From Vicugna pacos (Eukaryota; Chordata; Mammalia; Artiodactyla; Camelidae): a DNA stretch of 64,000 bases. Of this stretch, positions 1-10,232 are shown piece after piece; within the stretch, counting starts at the first letter, position 1; the number at the start of each line of letters is the position of its first letter. The notes beneath the pieces are model-generated. The model had not been told where the DNA came from, did no database searches, and saw only the letters and a list, made by a program, of their open reading frames with translations. A program made the translations under genes and the position numbers. The DNA lies in assembly GCF_048564905.1 (NCBI RefSeq), contig NC_132992.1, positions 32,164,501 through 32,228,500 on the forward strand, written 5' to 3'.

Positions 1-253
1 TCCAGGGATGTTGCTGAAGGAGAAGACGTAACCCTGCCTTGCAACCATGCTACCATTGGTGGAAGTGACTATGTACACTGGTATCGGCAAAATCCCACTC
101 AGAGTCCACAGTACATCATTCATGGCTTACGGGACACAGTGACAAACCACATGGCCTCTCTGACCATAGCGACAGACAGAAAGTCCAGCACCTCGGTCCT
201 GCCCCGAGTCACCCTGAGAGGCAGCGCTGTGTACTACTGCGCCCTGACAGAGG
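1..253 (+). CDS. TRAV26: T-cell receptor alpha V segment, TRAV26 family (5' end outside window)
   Basis: This is the V exon of a TCR alpha variable gene, encoding the membrane-distal Ig domain that contacts peptide-MHC. The leader exon and about ten FR1 codons lie left of the window. Frame 1 is open throughout. Visible marks are Cys23 in TLPCNH, Trp41 in VHWYRQNP, the FR2/CDR2 run QYIIHGL, the FR3 run DRKSSTSVLP and Cys104 in VYYC (238-240). The 'PQYIIHGL...MASL' pattern is diagnostic of TRAV26 as I know the human 26-1 and 26-2 genes. The exon runs straight into a recombination signal at 254. In human the next V downstream of 26-1 is a TRAV8 pseudogene, and the same holds here. Functionality cannot be judged without the leader. 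Family call is confident; subgroup number is not. Confidence 0.9.
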
Positions 254-292
254 CACAGCGGGACCGACGGGGCTGCACCTGCGCAGTGTCTC
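254..292 (+). other. 23-RSS of TRAV26, weak nonamer
   Basis: Heptamer CACAGCG (254-260) follows the V exon. After a 23-base spacer the nonamer position (284-292) reads CAGTGTCTC, far from the consensus ACAAAAACC. The heptamer keeps the essential CAC. Efficiency is probably low unless this nonamer is normal for the family. Confidence 0.65.
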
Positions 293-1020
293 CCTGGTGG
301 CAAGGAGGGAAGGGACGGGGAGGCTGCAGCCACTGAGAGCAAATCTAGAGCCACCTAGAAGGAGACTCAGAGAGCAGTCAGAGGGAAAGTGAGGGGAAGG
401 AAAGAGTGAGAATATGGATAAAGGAAAGAAGAGGGAGAGGACAAGAAATAAGAGCTTCACTGGTTGATGTGACTGAGACAAATTACGAGGAGTGTACGTA
501 TCACAATTTTACCAGCAACAAAGGGAAGAGGCACCAACAATTTGCCATGGCTCCTTATCTTGTCAATAGAATGCTGGTTTCAGTGTGCTTGTCTCCACAT
601 AAAAGGTGGGAAAAATACAAATAATCCTACTTGTCCCAAAGGCGTGTTTCATTCGAGACCCAGGGCAAGCCCACGTTCTGAAATGCACATTATCGCAGTT
701 GTTCTGCTTCCCAAAACAAAGTAGTTTTCCTCTGAGAAAAATCTGAAATGTTTCGTATTGCTACTCAGGAACATGCATGTTTACGATGAAGAAGTCTTTT
801 GGAAAAAAACAAAGAGTAAGTGAATGTCAATTTTTAAATTTGTCTTGAATTCCTGCCTCTACAAAGAGTTTTCATGACTTTTGCATCTTCCCAAGTAGCA
901 CAGAGACCCATCGCCTCATAAAAGCCTCAGCAGAGCAGAAGTGAGAGCCCAGGGCTGCGTCTCCATCATTCCCCTCCAGCGCCCACCGTCCTTTCCCAGA
1001 AAACCAATTCTGAGAGTCTA
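293..1020. other. Intergenic stretch, nothing recognised
   Basis: This is 3' flank of TRAV26. The first 180 bases are G- and purine-rich. I see no gene, RNA or repeat family that I can name. Confidence 0.5.
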
Positions 1021-1215
1021 AGGTGTATCATCAAGTGTGTTTTCTTTCCATTACATGTATCTTCCCATATCATCTTATGCAACTACATACACATTGAAAC
1101 ACACACATATGTGTACACAGTCGATTTGCCATGTAAATTGGATTTATTTTAATTTTTGCAACTTGTCTTTTGACTTTTCATTTACTAGTGTCCTAGAAAT
1201 TTATTTTTCTTTTGA
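1021..1215 (-). mobile_element. Old LINE-1 3' end, left piece (antisense)
   Basis: AT-rich sequence of the type seen in the antisense 3' part of old mammalian L1 elements ('cttgtctttt...cactta' phrase). The matching other half resumes near 4160, beyond the ERV fossil, suggesting the ERV landed in this L1. Confidence 0.4.
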
Positions 1216-4160
1216 GTAAAGGTAGATTTATTCAGAGATACATTGCAAGGCAAGAGAAAGGCCATGACATGTGGGGGTTGGGTGCTCAGATTAAAAATAG
1301 GTACACATTCCATAGACAGAATGTGTGCCTTCTGCAAAGAGGGAGAGAAAAGGGTGGTGACAAGGCACAGCTTTTCCAGTTTTCATGGGCTTGGTGGCTT
1401 CATTTGCTAATAAGTGGAAGGACCAGTCTAGTAGCCTGGGGAAGGGGCTGGGATTCCCAAGGAGTTGGCCATTTCCCACTCTGACCTTTCCTGGCCTGCC
1501 TTGGGACCGCCGTGGGCCTGTGGGCATGTCATTCACCATGCTTATATTACAATGGGCGTATAATGAAGCTCAAGATCTGTTAGAAGTTAAATCTCTCAAC
1601 ATCTTGAGCCTCAAGGCCTACTGGGGGTTGACCCTTTGACCATCCTGGTGTTAATTGCTGTGTGATTCCTTGAATGGCTGTGCCCTGCCCCCTTCCTGTC
1701 TCACTCCACCCTAAGAGATTTTACTCCCATACTCTTATGGGGTTGCAGAGGGTGAAGGTCCGTCTTCTGAAACTGCTTCGGGCTGAGTAGGGGCGATGAC
1801 CCTGCCTATCAGGGAGTAAAACTCTCTGAGTGCCTAGGCTAGGGGCCCCAGGGGCAGGACAGCCTTTTGTTTTTGCATCCAGGGGCTGAGGGGGTGGGCT
1901 GGGATCCTCATGTGGCCATCATCTGACGTGGGGCTGCTGCAATCCATTGTTTCCATGGACTTCAGATGAATTTTCTTAAAGATGAAGCACCTTTGTAACA
2001 GCAGTCTGACAGTCTGTAACGACAAAAAGACTTAAAAGCCATGGTTAAACATCTGTAATCGATAGAGACTAGTTTGCGGTTACTAGAATTATGACTGATT
2101 ATATTTAACTTAATGTATGAAAAATATCCAAGTTAACTTAACATCTAACATGCCCCAGGTTTCCTTTAAAGCATCTGAAAGTTAGCTGGACTACAAAGAA
2201 CTTTTAGACTTTGTTAAATATTTAAAATCTTGATTATGCAAGAAATGTTTGTATTTTACGAAACTCTTTTACTGAAAACATGCATCTTTCTCGCTGTATA
2301 TTTGTGAAGGAAAAGCCGGGCGGGGCTACAAGCTGAGTCACACATCTAAGTGTAACAAGCTTTGGATTACTGATCTGAGTTCTGCTGGGCTAACTCATAA
2401 ATCTAAGTTAATTAGTGTCGGTTTGCTGATTCCCTGTTCATGTTTTCTTTGCTAGGCAGCTGGATTTTCAAAGAGACATATCTGGCCTTGAAATGTTGGT
2501 TTGCTGTCTCCCTGCCTCTACTTTTGTGATAATGATGCTGTTAAAGCTGTTGAACGCCTATTGGCCGAATACCCCAAGCTTATAATTAACCCTATAAAAG
2601 CCCACGCACAGGTCTTGGAGGTGCTCAGAGCTTCAGAGCAGAAGCCCCTCTGAGCCCGCCGGCGTAATACATCTGAGTACTCCAACCCTCCGAGTGGTGG
2701 TTGTTTTTTGCTGGCCTGTCATTTCTGTAACATATTAAAATACTTATTTTTGGAGCTTTAATTGGATATATTTAAGCAATTATGAGCTGTTGTAATCATC
2801 GCTACATGGTGTTGTTTTTTAAAACAGGGACCTGAGGTCTTGTGTTGCCTCGCAATGTAGGTTTCCCTGGTTCCTGTTGGGGCTTATAAGTTACAGGTTT
2901 TATTCTGGACGATGCACCCAGCCAGCAGTTCCTGGTAGGTTAACAGCAGTTGGGGTGCTTAGTAAGACCTGATACGGTCCCTTCCATGTTGCTTGCAGCT
3001 GGTCTTCAGGGGACCCCTCCTCCCAAGTTTTTAGTAAGAGAAGGTCCCCTGACAGGATGGGGACTGGAACTTCTTTGCAGGAAAGGGCAGCACTTGGTTT
3101 CCATATTCCTGGAGGGCACTTTGAACTTGGCTCAAGCGAACAATGCAGGAGACTAGTTTATGGGTCTCCTCATCAGACAGGAAATCTGCAGTTAAAATGG
3201 GCCTTCTATACATCCTTTCAAATGGGCTAAATTTTCAAATTCCCTCAGGGGCCTGTCTTGTTCTTAGAAGGGCCACAGGCAGGAGGGAGACCCAGGTTTC
3301 TGAAGTCTCCTGGCTTAGCTTAGCAAGTGTTCTTTTCAGAATGTGATTTGCTTTTTCTACCTTGCCTGAGGATTGGGGCCTCCAGGAAGAGTGGAGGTGA
3401 CAGTTAATACCCAGAGCTGAGGAAGCCTGTTGAGTCACCTTGGCAGTGAAGGAGGGACCATTGTCACTCTATAAGCTTTTTGTTGGCCCAAAGCTCGGGA
3501 CTATTTCTTTGAGCAGAAATGTTGACACTTCTGTTGCTTTTTTCCGTTCTGGTGGGGAAAGCTTCTCCCCATCCTGTAAGGGTGTCTGTGAATTCCAGCA
3601 GGCATTTCCATCCCTACAAGGGGGCATCTGGGTAAAGTCCATTTGCCAGTCTTCCCCTGGAGAAGTTCCCCGATGTTGTGTGGGGCGGAGTAGGGGTGGA
3701 GGTATAGGGTGGCTCCCTGGGTCATTGCGGGCACAAAGTCCACAGGCCCTGTGACCTCCTTAACAGGTTGGGACAGCCCCTTGCCTAGGAACCCTTGAGA
3801 AATTAGTCTGAGCATGGAGTCCTGCCCTAGGTGGGTGGACTCGTGGAGATGCTTAATTATTGTCCATTGTTTGTCCCCAGGAATGCGGAGCTTGTTATCT
3901 TTTGTCAGCCACCGCAAAGATTCTATTCTAGCCCCCTGTGTTCAGCCCATTGAACCTCTTCAGGTGCATAGGATGGTGCTGTTGGGAGAGGCTGGTCCTC
4001 AGGTAGCAGAGCTGCAGCTTGTAAGGCCGGCTGTTCTCTGGCTGCAGCTTTGCAGCCTTGGCTGCGAGGGCGTTTCCCTTTATGAGAACAATCGCCTTAT
4101 TTTCGTTTAATCGTGTTCTGGAAATATTTGTCGAGTTGAAAACAGCACAGAGGTCCACAT
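1216..4160 (-). mobile_element. Endogenous retrovirus fossil, ERV1/gammaretrovirus-like, broken
   Basis: A decayed, incomplete provirus. On the minus strand, about 2860-4160 matches the end of RNase H and the integrase of gammaretrovirus-like pol: a 'KGNALAAKAAK'-type RNase H tail, the zinc-finger linker region, and an integrase core with 'HLHSSWRPQSSGKVEKAN'. Env is not recognised. The left part (1216 to about 2030) ends in a T-rich border like an antisense LTR tail. The pieces carry many breaks and no capacity for a product is suggested. It sits inside an older L1 (halves at about 1.02-1.2 and 4.16-4.57 kb) and is therefore younger than that L1, but still old. Family placement is by eye only. 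Confidence 0.6.
2300..2760 (+). mobile_element. LTR-like segment within the ERV region
   Basis: Reading on +, a TATA-type box (about 2591) is followed by a GC-richer block and T-rich sequence, resembling U3-R-U5 of an ERV1 LTR. Its direction is opposite to the pol fragment beside it, so it may be a separate LTR insertion and not part of the same provirus. Ends are not defined. Confidence 0.35.
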
Positions 4161-4570
4161 CATGCTTTTCGATGCCTACTTAGCACTTTGAAACATTCCA
4201 TCATTAAAGTAATTACTTTCCTATTAATGAATACTTGTTTCAATTTCTTTGCTGCCATAAAGAAAATTGTCTTACACATCTTTGTAGATTCAATTTTGTA
4301 TATATGTGGAAATTTTAATAAGATTTCTAAAACTGCAATTGGTGTGTCCAAAAAAAGGTGCATTTAGAATTTTTGGAGAAACTGACAACTTGCCCTCCGT
4401 GTGGTGTAAGCGGTTACACTTCAACAGTGGGTGAAAAGGTGCATTTTGCATCTTCTACCAGTTGGGAACTGCCAGTATTTTTCATTGTAACCATCCAAAT
4501 ATAATCCTTCTACAAGCATTTTCTGGATCCTTAGAGCGTTCAAGTCAACATTGCTCTATACAGTGGCATT
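4161..4570 (-). mobile_element. Old LINE-1 3' end, right piece (antisense)
   Basis: The phrase 'aacttgccctcc...ggttacacttc...cagtggg' near 4390-4430 matches the widespread antisense 3' sequence of old L1 families. It probably continues the piece at 1021-1215. Confidence 0.45.
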
Positions 4571-6960
4571 CTGTCATTTGACCTTGGTCATATGTTTATT
4601 CTTAATTTTTGATTTATTTTCAATTAGGTTATTTTAATTTCTATCAGTAGGAATTATTTTTATATCTTAGATAATATGTCGCTTTTATATTTTTTAATAT
4701 TATATCCAAACATTCTTCCTTTTATTTTTTAAATGAGATTTTTACCTCTTATAATGTCAAATCTACCTAGTATTTCTTTTTGGCCTCTAAAGTCAGTGTC
4801 TTTTTTAGGAAAGCCCTAAATATATTATATCTTTTCATCTTCATACCATTTCATGAAGAGTTATTCTGAGACTTACTCTATGAATTAGAACACTAAGCCT
4901 CAAAGAGATTCTGAATGATGCCAATGTTTACAGTCTTAATAAGTGTTAGCACCAACTGTTTAATGTATTTTTATATGTGAGTTTGTCAACCTCTGAAAAC
5001 TATTGTTGTTCACTCTTGCCTTACTGGAAGAAGTAGTAAGAAAAAAAAAAGTCAACCAATGAATCAGATGGAAAGTCACAGAAATGGACCACACTACCCA
5101 TCCCAGAAGGTGATGCACATTTGGGAGCAAAATGCCAAGATGTTAAAGGACAAATCACGTTTTAAGACTTGAGAAAAGCAATCATCTCTAACCCTCATTG
5201 TTCTTGACCCAATTCTGTGTCAAAGCAGTGATCTTATTAATCCCAATCATGGATCAATATCTGCCTTCTTGTTGTGTTTGTTTGACAAGCAGAGTTCAAG
5301 AAAATCACACGCATGTACAGACTGGTGTCCCTGAAACGTGCTGTCACCTTCAACACTAACTAGGCCCGCGGTGTTTCCAGGAGAGTATTCTTGTTCTCTG
5401 TAGTTCTCGCTCACTGTCAGTTCCTACAGCGACTGTCCCAAACTTCTCATGCTGCTCCGGCTTCCTAACCCACAACCTCCTCTATTCACTCTCTTGGGAG
5501 GCCCTTAATTCCTGTTTATAAGAACAACAACAACAAAAGATTCCATTGAAAGCCCATAGATATTCCCAGTTTCTGCCTTCACATCCTGAAACCCAAACAA
5601 TTCTTTCCCCATTCATTCCAGTAAAATTTGACATAACTGTTTCTCCTCTTACCAAATCCTAGTCCTCCTACCTGTGTTCCATATTCCTTCCTACCTGTCT
5701 CTGCAGAACCTTCATACGTTGCTTATAGTCTTTCCCAAAATCATGTAAATACATCCCAATCTTTAAACCCCCCCAATTGCCACTTCAACGTCCTTGTCTA
5801 TAACACCATGTCTCTTTCTTCCCTTTCACAGGTCAGTCTCTAGAATGAGATCTCTATATTCAAATTTTTTCTCTCTCGTCTCACCTTTACTGCAGTTGAG
5901 CTTCTGCTGAAACACTCAAATCATGATCTTTGTGCTGCTAAAATGCAATAGGCACTTTTCAGTCATATCTTACTGGATAGACATTTATACAGCAATTGCT
6001 CCACTTTACAGCCCCTTCCTTCTTGAAAGTCCTCTTTCCTTCTCTGTCAGGACACCAGGCTTCTATGATTTGCCATGTACCTCCCTGGTTACCCTGTGAG
6101 GTTTCTCTGATACTATTTCCACTGCCCATCCTGTCAGTGTTTGGGTTCCTAGGGGATTTTCTTTAGTTTCTGTCATCTTCTGAGTTTTGCTCTGATTGTG
6201 TGTGTTGGTGAAATGACATCTATTCTCAAAGAGCAGCACTGTATCCCAGAGAACAGTGTATTGGGAACTAGGTGTGCAGTCTAGTAGAAGTAACATTTAA
6301 TCCTTATATGTCCCTGGGCAAGTATTTTAACCTGAAAAAAGGACTTGATTCGCCTTCTAATAGGTGAGGACAACGCCGAGTCTAAAAGCTGTGCTGCTGA
6401 CTTATCAGTGGCCAAGAACACAGATTCTTGAATCACACTAATGGGACAGATTCCAAGCTGTCACTTACTGTGGCCTTGGATAGATAACATCCTTCCTCCT
6501 TTCTTCAGTTTCCTCATTTATGAAATGAGGATGATTAACTTTGAAGGATTAAGTAATGCTACTTAATCAATAATATTAAAGGAACCTTAAGATCCAGACT
6601 CCTGAAAATACTACTTTTAATCAGGTTAAAGTGCTAAGAAATTCAAGCCTAGATCAGAGCAGGAAGGAGAAGGGGCAGAAAAGCCTGAGACTTAATTTGT
6701 TTCTGTTGTTGGCCTTCAGGGGGCGATGTTGCATAAGCTGGAAATACCCCTCGAATGAGAGTTCCGCTTCCCTCCTAGGAGCTCCGTAAGTCACAGATCA
6801 CCCAGGTGCACATTCTGAACAGGCTCAACACCCAGATCAGTCATGGTCAAGGAAGCATCTCTTCCTAATAGTCTCTAGAACTTGCCTAAACAGGGATCTC
6901 TTGGCTCTCAGATTTTCCCAGGTGAAAGGACTCCGCATAGTCTGGCACATTACTTTCTGC
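4571..6960. other. AT-rich intergenic region, two MIR copies
   Basis: No gene is seen. About 4800-4950 resembles MIR in antisense. About 6415-6570 is a clear MIR in sense ('cttactgtggccttgg...cagtttcctcattta'). A CTCF-like motif, CCTTCAGGGGGCGA, lies at 6713-6726. The rest holds nothing I recognise. Confidence 0.5.
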
Positions 6961-6969
6961 TCTTCATGG

Positions 6970-7335
6970 GGGAGCTTCCAGAGAACAGCTCTCCGCTTCC
7001 TCCCTGCATAGCCTTGTTCTCATGGACCCTCCTGCTGCTTGGAATGCTCTTCACAGTGAGTAAGTAACGTTGTACCTCTGCAGAAGGAACATCGTTCAGC
7101 CTGGAACACTGTCTTGTTCTAAGTAGGTCTGTCTTGGTCTCACTCAGCATTGACGTTGCAGGAGGACCCGGAGCCCAGTCAGTGGCCCAGCCTGACGGCC
7201 ACATCACTGTCTCTGAAGGAGCCTCCTGGGGCTGAGGTGCAGCTATTCCTACAGTGCAGCCCCTTATCTCTCCTGGTACATCCGGACAATGTCGTATGAA
7301 GGGAAAAGGCTTTCTCCCCGCAGCAGTGCCCAGTA
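6970..7335 (+). pseudogene. TRAV8-type V pseudogene, truncated
   Basis: A broken TCR alpha V gene. A leader-like stretch (about 7015-7062, reading WTLLLLGMLFTV) precedes a splice donor-like GTGAGT, but no well-placed start codon is seen. The V exon starts after the acceptor at 7162 and reads AQSVAQPDGHITVSEGAS, the TRAV8 FR1. One base is missing in the codon after that run compared with TRAV8 genes. The second frame then gives LRCSYSYSAAPYLSWY, so Cys23 and Trp41 are recognisable. After FR2 the similarity fades: FR3, Cys104 and a recombination signal are absent. Human TRAV8-7, also a pseudogene, has the same neighbour (TRAV26-1). The call rests on FR1/CDR1. Confidence 0.8.
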
Positions 7336-7339
7336 ACAG

Positions 7340-8400
7340 GCGTTGTAAGTTAATCACAATGTCATGCCAAAGTTTCAAGTGGGACCTTGGCGTTGGTGGT
7401 TCTGAGTGACCCACCTAGGGCACCTGTCTCCTCTTTTCTCCCTTTTGAATCAGTTTTTCATCCCACTGTGTCCAATAAAAATTACTGATTCCTGATCATC
7501 TTTATTTTTCTACACTATTCCTCCCAAGGCTTTTAGTGAACATTTGCAACATCCTTCAACTGTCCATCAGATCCTCACTGTCTGCAGATCACTTCACTTT
7601 CTACTTCAATGAAAGTTCACAGGGCTTCCTTTTCCATCCTTTTGGCTTTAAGTCCAACTACAGAGAATTATTATCATTTATAGACTCTGAGGTAAGAGCA
7701 CAAATGAGAGTTATTTTCACATGTTTTTGAAACCACTTATTTTTCTTTTAAAATAAACTACTATAACTAAAAAGCAAAATACAAAAAAATTTTAAAATGT
7801 AAAAAAACAGGTGTTAAAATGCATATACAACTGAATTTGTACATTTTATTTTAAATGACAGAGTTTTAAGAGAAATAAAACTATTTACAATTCTACTTTC
7901 AATGTCCCTCTGGTGGCTACAGTAAATAATATCACTCATTATGCAGGTTCAGAATAGAATAAATATATACAGTTAAAACTAATACTGTTTAATACAGCAG
8001 AGTGTCTCAGCCGGCATGAGCAACTGCTGTGAATACTGTGCTGACTTGTGAGCATCCTTCAGAACCACAGACGAGAACGTAAGAGAAGTGAAATCATGGA
8101 CCCTCAGCACTCCTGGGAAACACTTTCCTTACGCAAGAATCTACTGCATCCTTGCCATCTGAGAAGAAGTAAGAGACTAGATAATTAGTTTTGTTTTTCT
8201 TCCCGAAAATTACGACCCCCTCCCCCAAATTCCAAATCAGAGTCTGTCTTCTGTGAAATGTTCTCTGAAAATGTCCCTCAGTCATAACATAATGACCCTT
8301 CTTGTTCCCCCTTTCTCTCCAGCCCTCGTCACTCGTCTGAGTGCGTCTGAGGCAGGAGGGTGGGGCTTCCTGTCACACAGTGTGGGCTTGAGCAGGATTT
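7340..8400. other. Intergenic, nothing recognised
   Basis: AT-rich in its middle part. A CTCF-like motif on the minus strand (GCCACCAGAGGGAC) is at 7904-7917. No gene or assignable repeat is seen. Confidence 0.45.
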
Positions 8401-8412
8401 GTCAGGTGAGCT

Positions 8413-8450
8413 GATTGGTTTCAGGGGCTGGAATGTTTCCAGAACCAATC
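8413..8450. promoter_or_regulatory. Inverted CCAAT boxes upstream of TRAV22 copy 1
   Basis: GATTGGTT (8413-8420) and AACCAATC (8443-8450) are exact reverse complements. Between them CTGGAA-tgt-TTCCAG (8428-8442) forms a second, nested inverted repeat. The block ends 69 bases before the leader ATG, where a V promoter is expected. CCAAT boxes bind NF-Y; promoter function here is inferred. Confidence 0.5.
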
Positions 8451-8518
8451 ATGAGACTCACCATCTGATGAGTTAAGTATCTTACAGTGAAAATGCCCCA
8501 GCAAGAAGGCGAGGCGTC

Positions 8519-9032
8519 ATGAAGAGGCTGGTGGGCGCTGTGCTGGGGCTTCTGTGTGCCCAGGTTTGCTGTGAGTTGGGGCTGCCCCGCAGGGAATCTG
8601 CAGGACTGAGCAGCTGCAGTATTGTTGAGGGGAGAGGGATGGGGGCTGACAAGTCTTGCAGACTTTTTAGTCTTCTCATCATCCCTGGGGGCACTTTCAG
8701 GGTTTTGGAGGAGTTAGTTACCCTCGCCTGTGACTGTTTCTGTGTTTCTCATCAGGTGTGACAGGGCAGGATGTGGAGCAGAGTCCTCCAGTCCTGAGTC
8801 TCCAGGAGGGAGCCACCTCCACGCTGTGGTGCAAGTTTTCCAGCTCTGTGAACAGTCTGCAGTGGTATTCTCAGAACCCCGGGGGCCGCCTCATCCACCT
8901 GTTTTCCGTTGCTTCAGGGACGAAGCGCGATGGAAGATTCAGTGCCACGACAGTCATTCAAGAACGCCGCAGCTCCTTGAACATTTCCTCCTCCCAGACC
9001 ACAGACTCAGCCACTTACTTCTGTGCTGTGAG
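8519..9032 (+). CDS. TRAV22: TCR alpha V gene, TRAV22 family, copy 1
   Basis: Leader exon 8519-8570 (MKRLVGAVLGLLCAQVC) ends at donor GTGAGT. The 185-base intron ends in TCAG, and the V exon is 8756-9032. The leader is almost the human TRAV22 leader, and the V domain shares GQDVEQSPPVLSLQEGA, 'NPGGRLIHLF' and '[15 protein letters not shown]' with it. Cys23 (LWCKF), Trp41 (LQWYSQ) and Cys104 (9022-9024) are present and both exons are open, so the gene looks functional. The residue after WY is S where R or H/K is usual. Reading runs open past the heptamer in germline DNA, but the V region stops at 9032. Same intron length as copy 2 at 41.3 kb, supporting common descent. Confidence 0.93.
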
Positions 9033-9071
9033 CACAGTGCTCCCCAGGCACCTGCAGCCTGAACACAAACC
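9033..9071 (+). other. 23-RSS of TRAV22 copy 1
   Basis: Heptamer CACAGTG (9033-9039, consensus), spacer of exactly 23 bases containing CCAGGCACCTGCAGCCTG, nonamer ACACAAACC (9063-9071, one mismatch to consensus). A strong signal. Confidence 0.93.
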
Positions 9072-9585
9072 CTCAGCGGGCTCGGCCCCCTCCAGCCACA
9101 GTCTCACCATGAGGCTGCCACCTGCATCTGTAGGGCTTATCAGTCCCCACCTACATCAGTGTAGTTTCAATCACAGACACGTTTTCACCCTACAGATTTG
9201 GGACTTTGGTCTTTATCTTCCTTCTCAATCTGTATCTCCTTCTACACTTAAAACGTCTAACTTGGGTCAGCAGGGTAGCTGATAAGAGGACAGAATTGAG
9301 AATTAAAACACATATTTACCACAGTAGGCTGGACTCCAAGAAGGTGAAATGTGAAAGGGATTAAAAGAGAAGTCACTCCAATAAAGATATTATCCAGCTT
9401 AGCCAGGCATCTGAAGAACGTTCAGGTCCACCACAGTGCGTCCCAACAGGCGATTGTGAGTACATCCTACCAGTGCTGCAAAGCCAACAGACCAAATTCA
9501 AAGTTCAATATGAACTTGATCATTTAGAACAAATTTATTTCTTGTGTTTCTACATGCAAAAAGTCTGAAATCAATTTCACTGTCT
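9072..9585. other. 3' flank of TRAV22 copy 1, nothing recognised
   Basis: No gene or assignable repeat seen. Confidence 0.45.
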
Positions 9586-9589
9586 ACAG

Positions 9590-10225
9590 TCAAGGTCTTG
9601 GCAGGCATGGCTCCTTCTAGAGGCTCTGAAGGAGATTCCAGTTCCTTGTCTTTTCCAGCTACTGGAGGCCGCCTGGATTCCTCGGCTCATGAGCCTTTCT
9701 TGAATCTCTCCAACCTCTTGCTTCCACCACCACTGCTCCTTCCTCTTCTGCAGTCACATATCCTTCTGCTTCTGTCTCACAAGGTGTAAAAAGTAAATTA
9801 ACAGAAATCACAATTAAATAGAGGTGGGAGACAGTGGGAGCGCTCATGCCCTGTGAGGAGAGCAGAGCTCAAAGGGCAGAAGAAGGACTTGTCTTGTTTC
9901 CTGGCAAGGACTCAGCCAATGAGAAGCCGTGGACCCTCTTCTTTACTACAGCCCTCCCCACTTCTCCTCTCTGTAAACACATTCTCCTTCCCTTGCCGTG
10001 TGGGGACTTGGATGTGGTTACAGACCTTGAACTGCAATTCTCTTCTGATCTAGAATAAAACCATGTTTGCTGGAGAAATTTCTGGCAGTCTATTTGTTTC
10101 TGGTAAATAGAGGATATTTATGATTATATTTAGGGTCTACCCTGATAATCCAGGAAAATTCGTATCAAGAACCTTAAGTTAATCACATATCCAAAGTCCC
10201 TTTTGCCACATAAAGTCACATTTTC
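9590..10225 (+). repeat. Mammal-wide interspersed repeat with an insertion
   Basis: About 9590-9790 and about 10105-10225 match successive parts of a common mammalian repeat ('tggcaggcatggctcc...cttccagct' and 'ataatccaggaaaatt...aatcaca...aaagtcccttttgcc'). I cannot name its class with confidence. The 300 bases between them (about 9790-10105), ending near an AATAAA, look like a later insertion, perhaps a solo LTR. Confidence 0.4.
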
Positions 10226-10232
10226 ATTTTAT

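Noticed and set aside
6950-7414. 154-codon minus-strand frame
   Set aside because: It is the antisense shadow of the TRAV8-type pseudogene.
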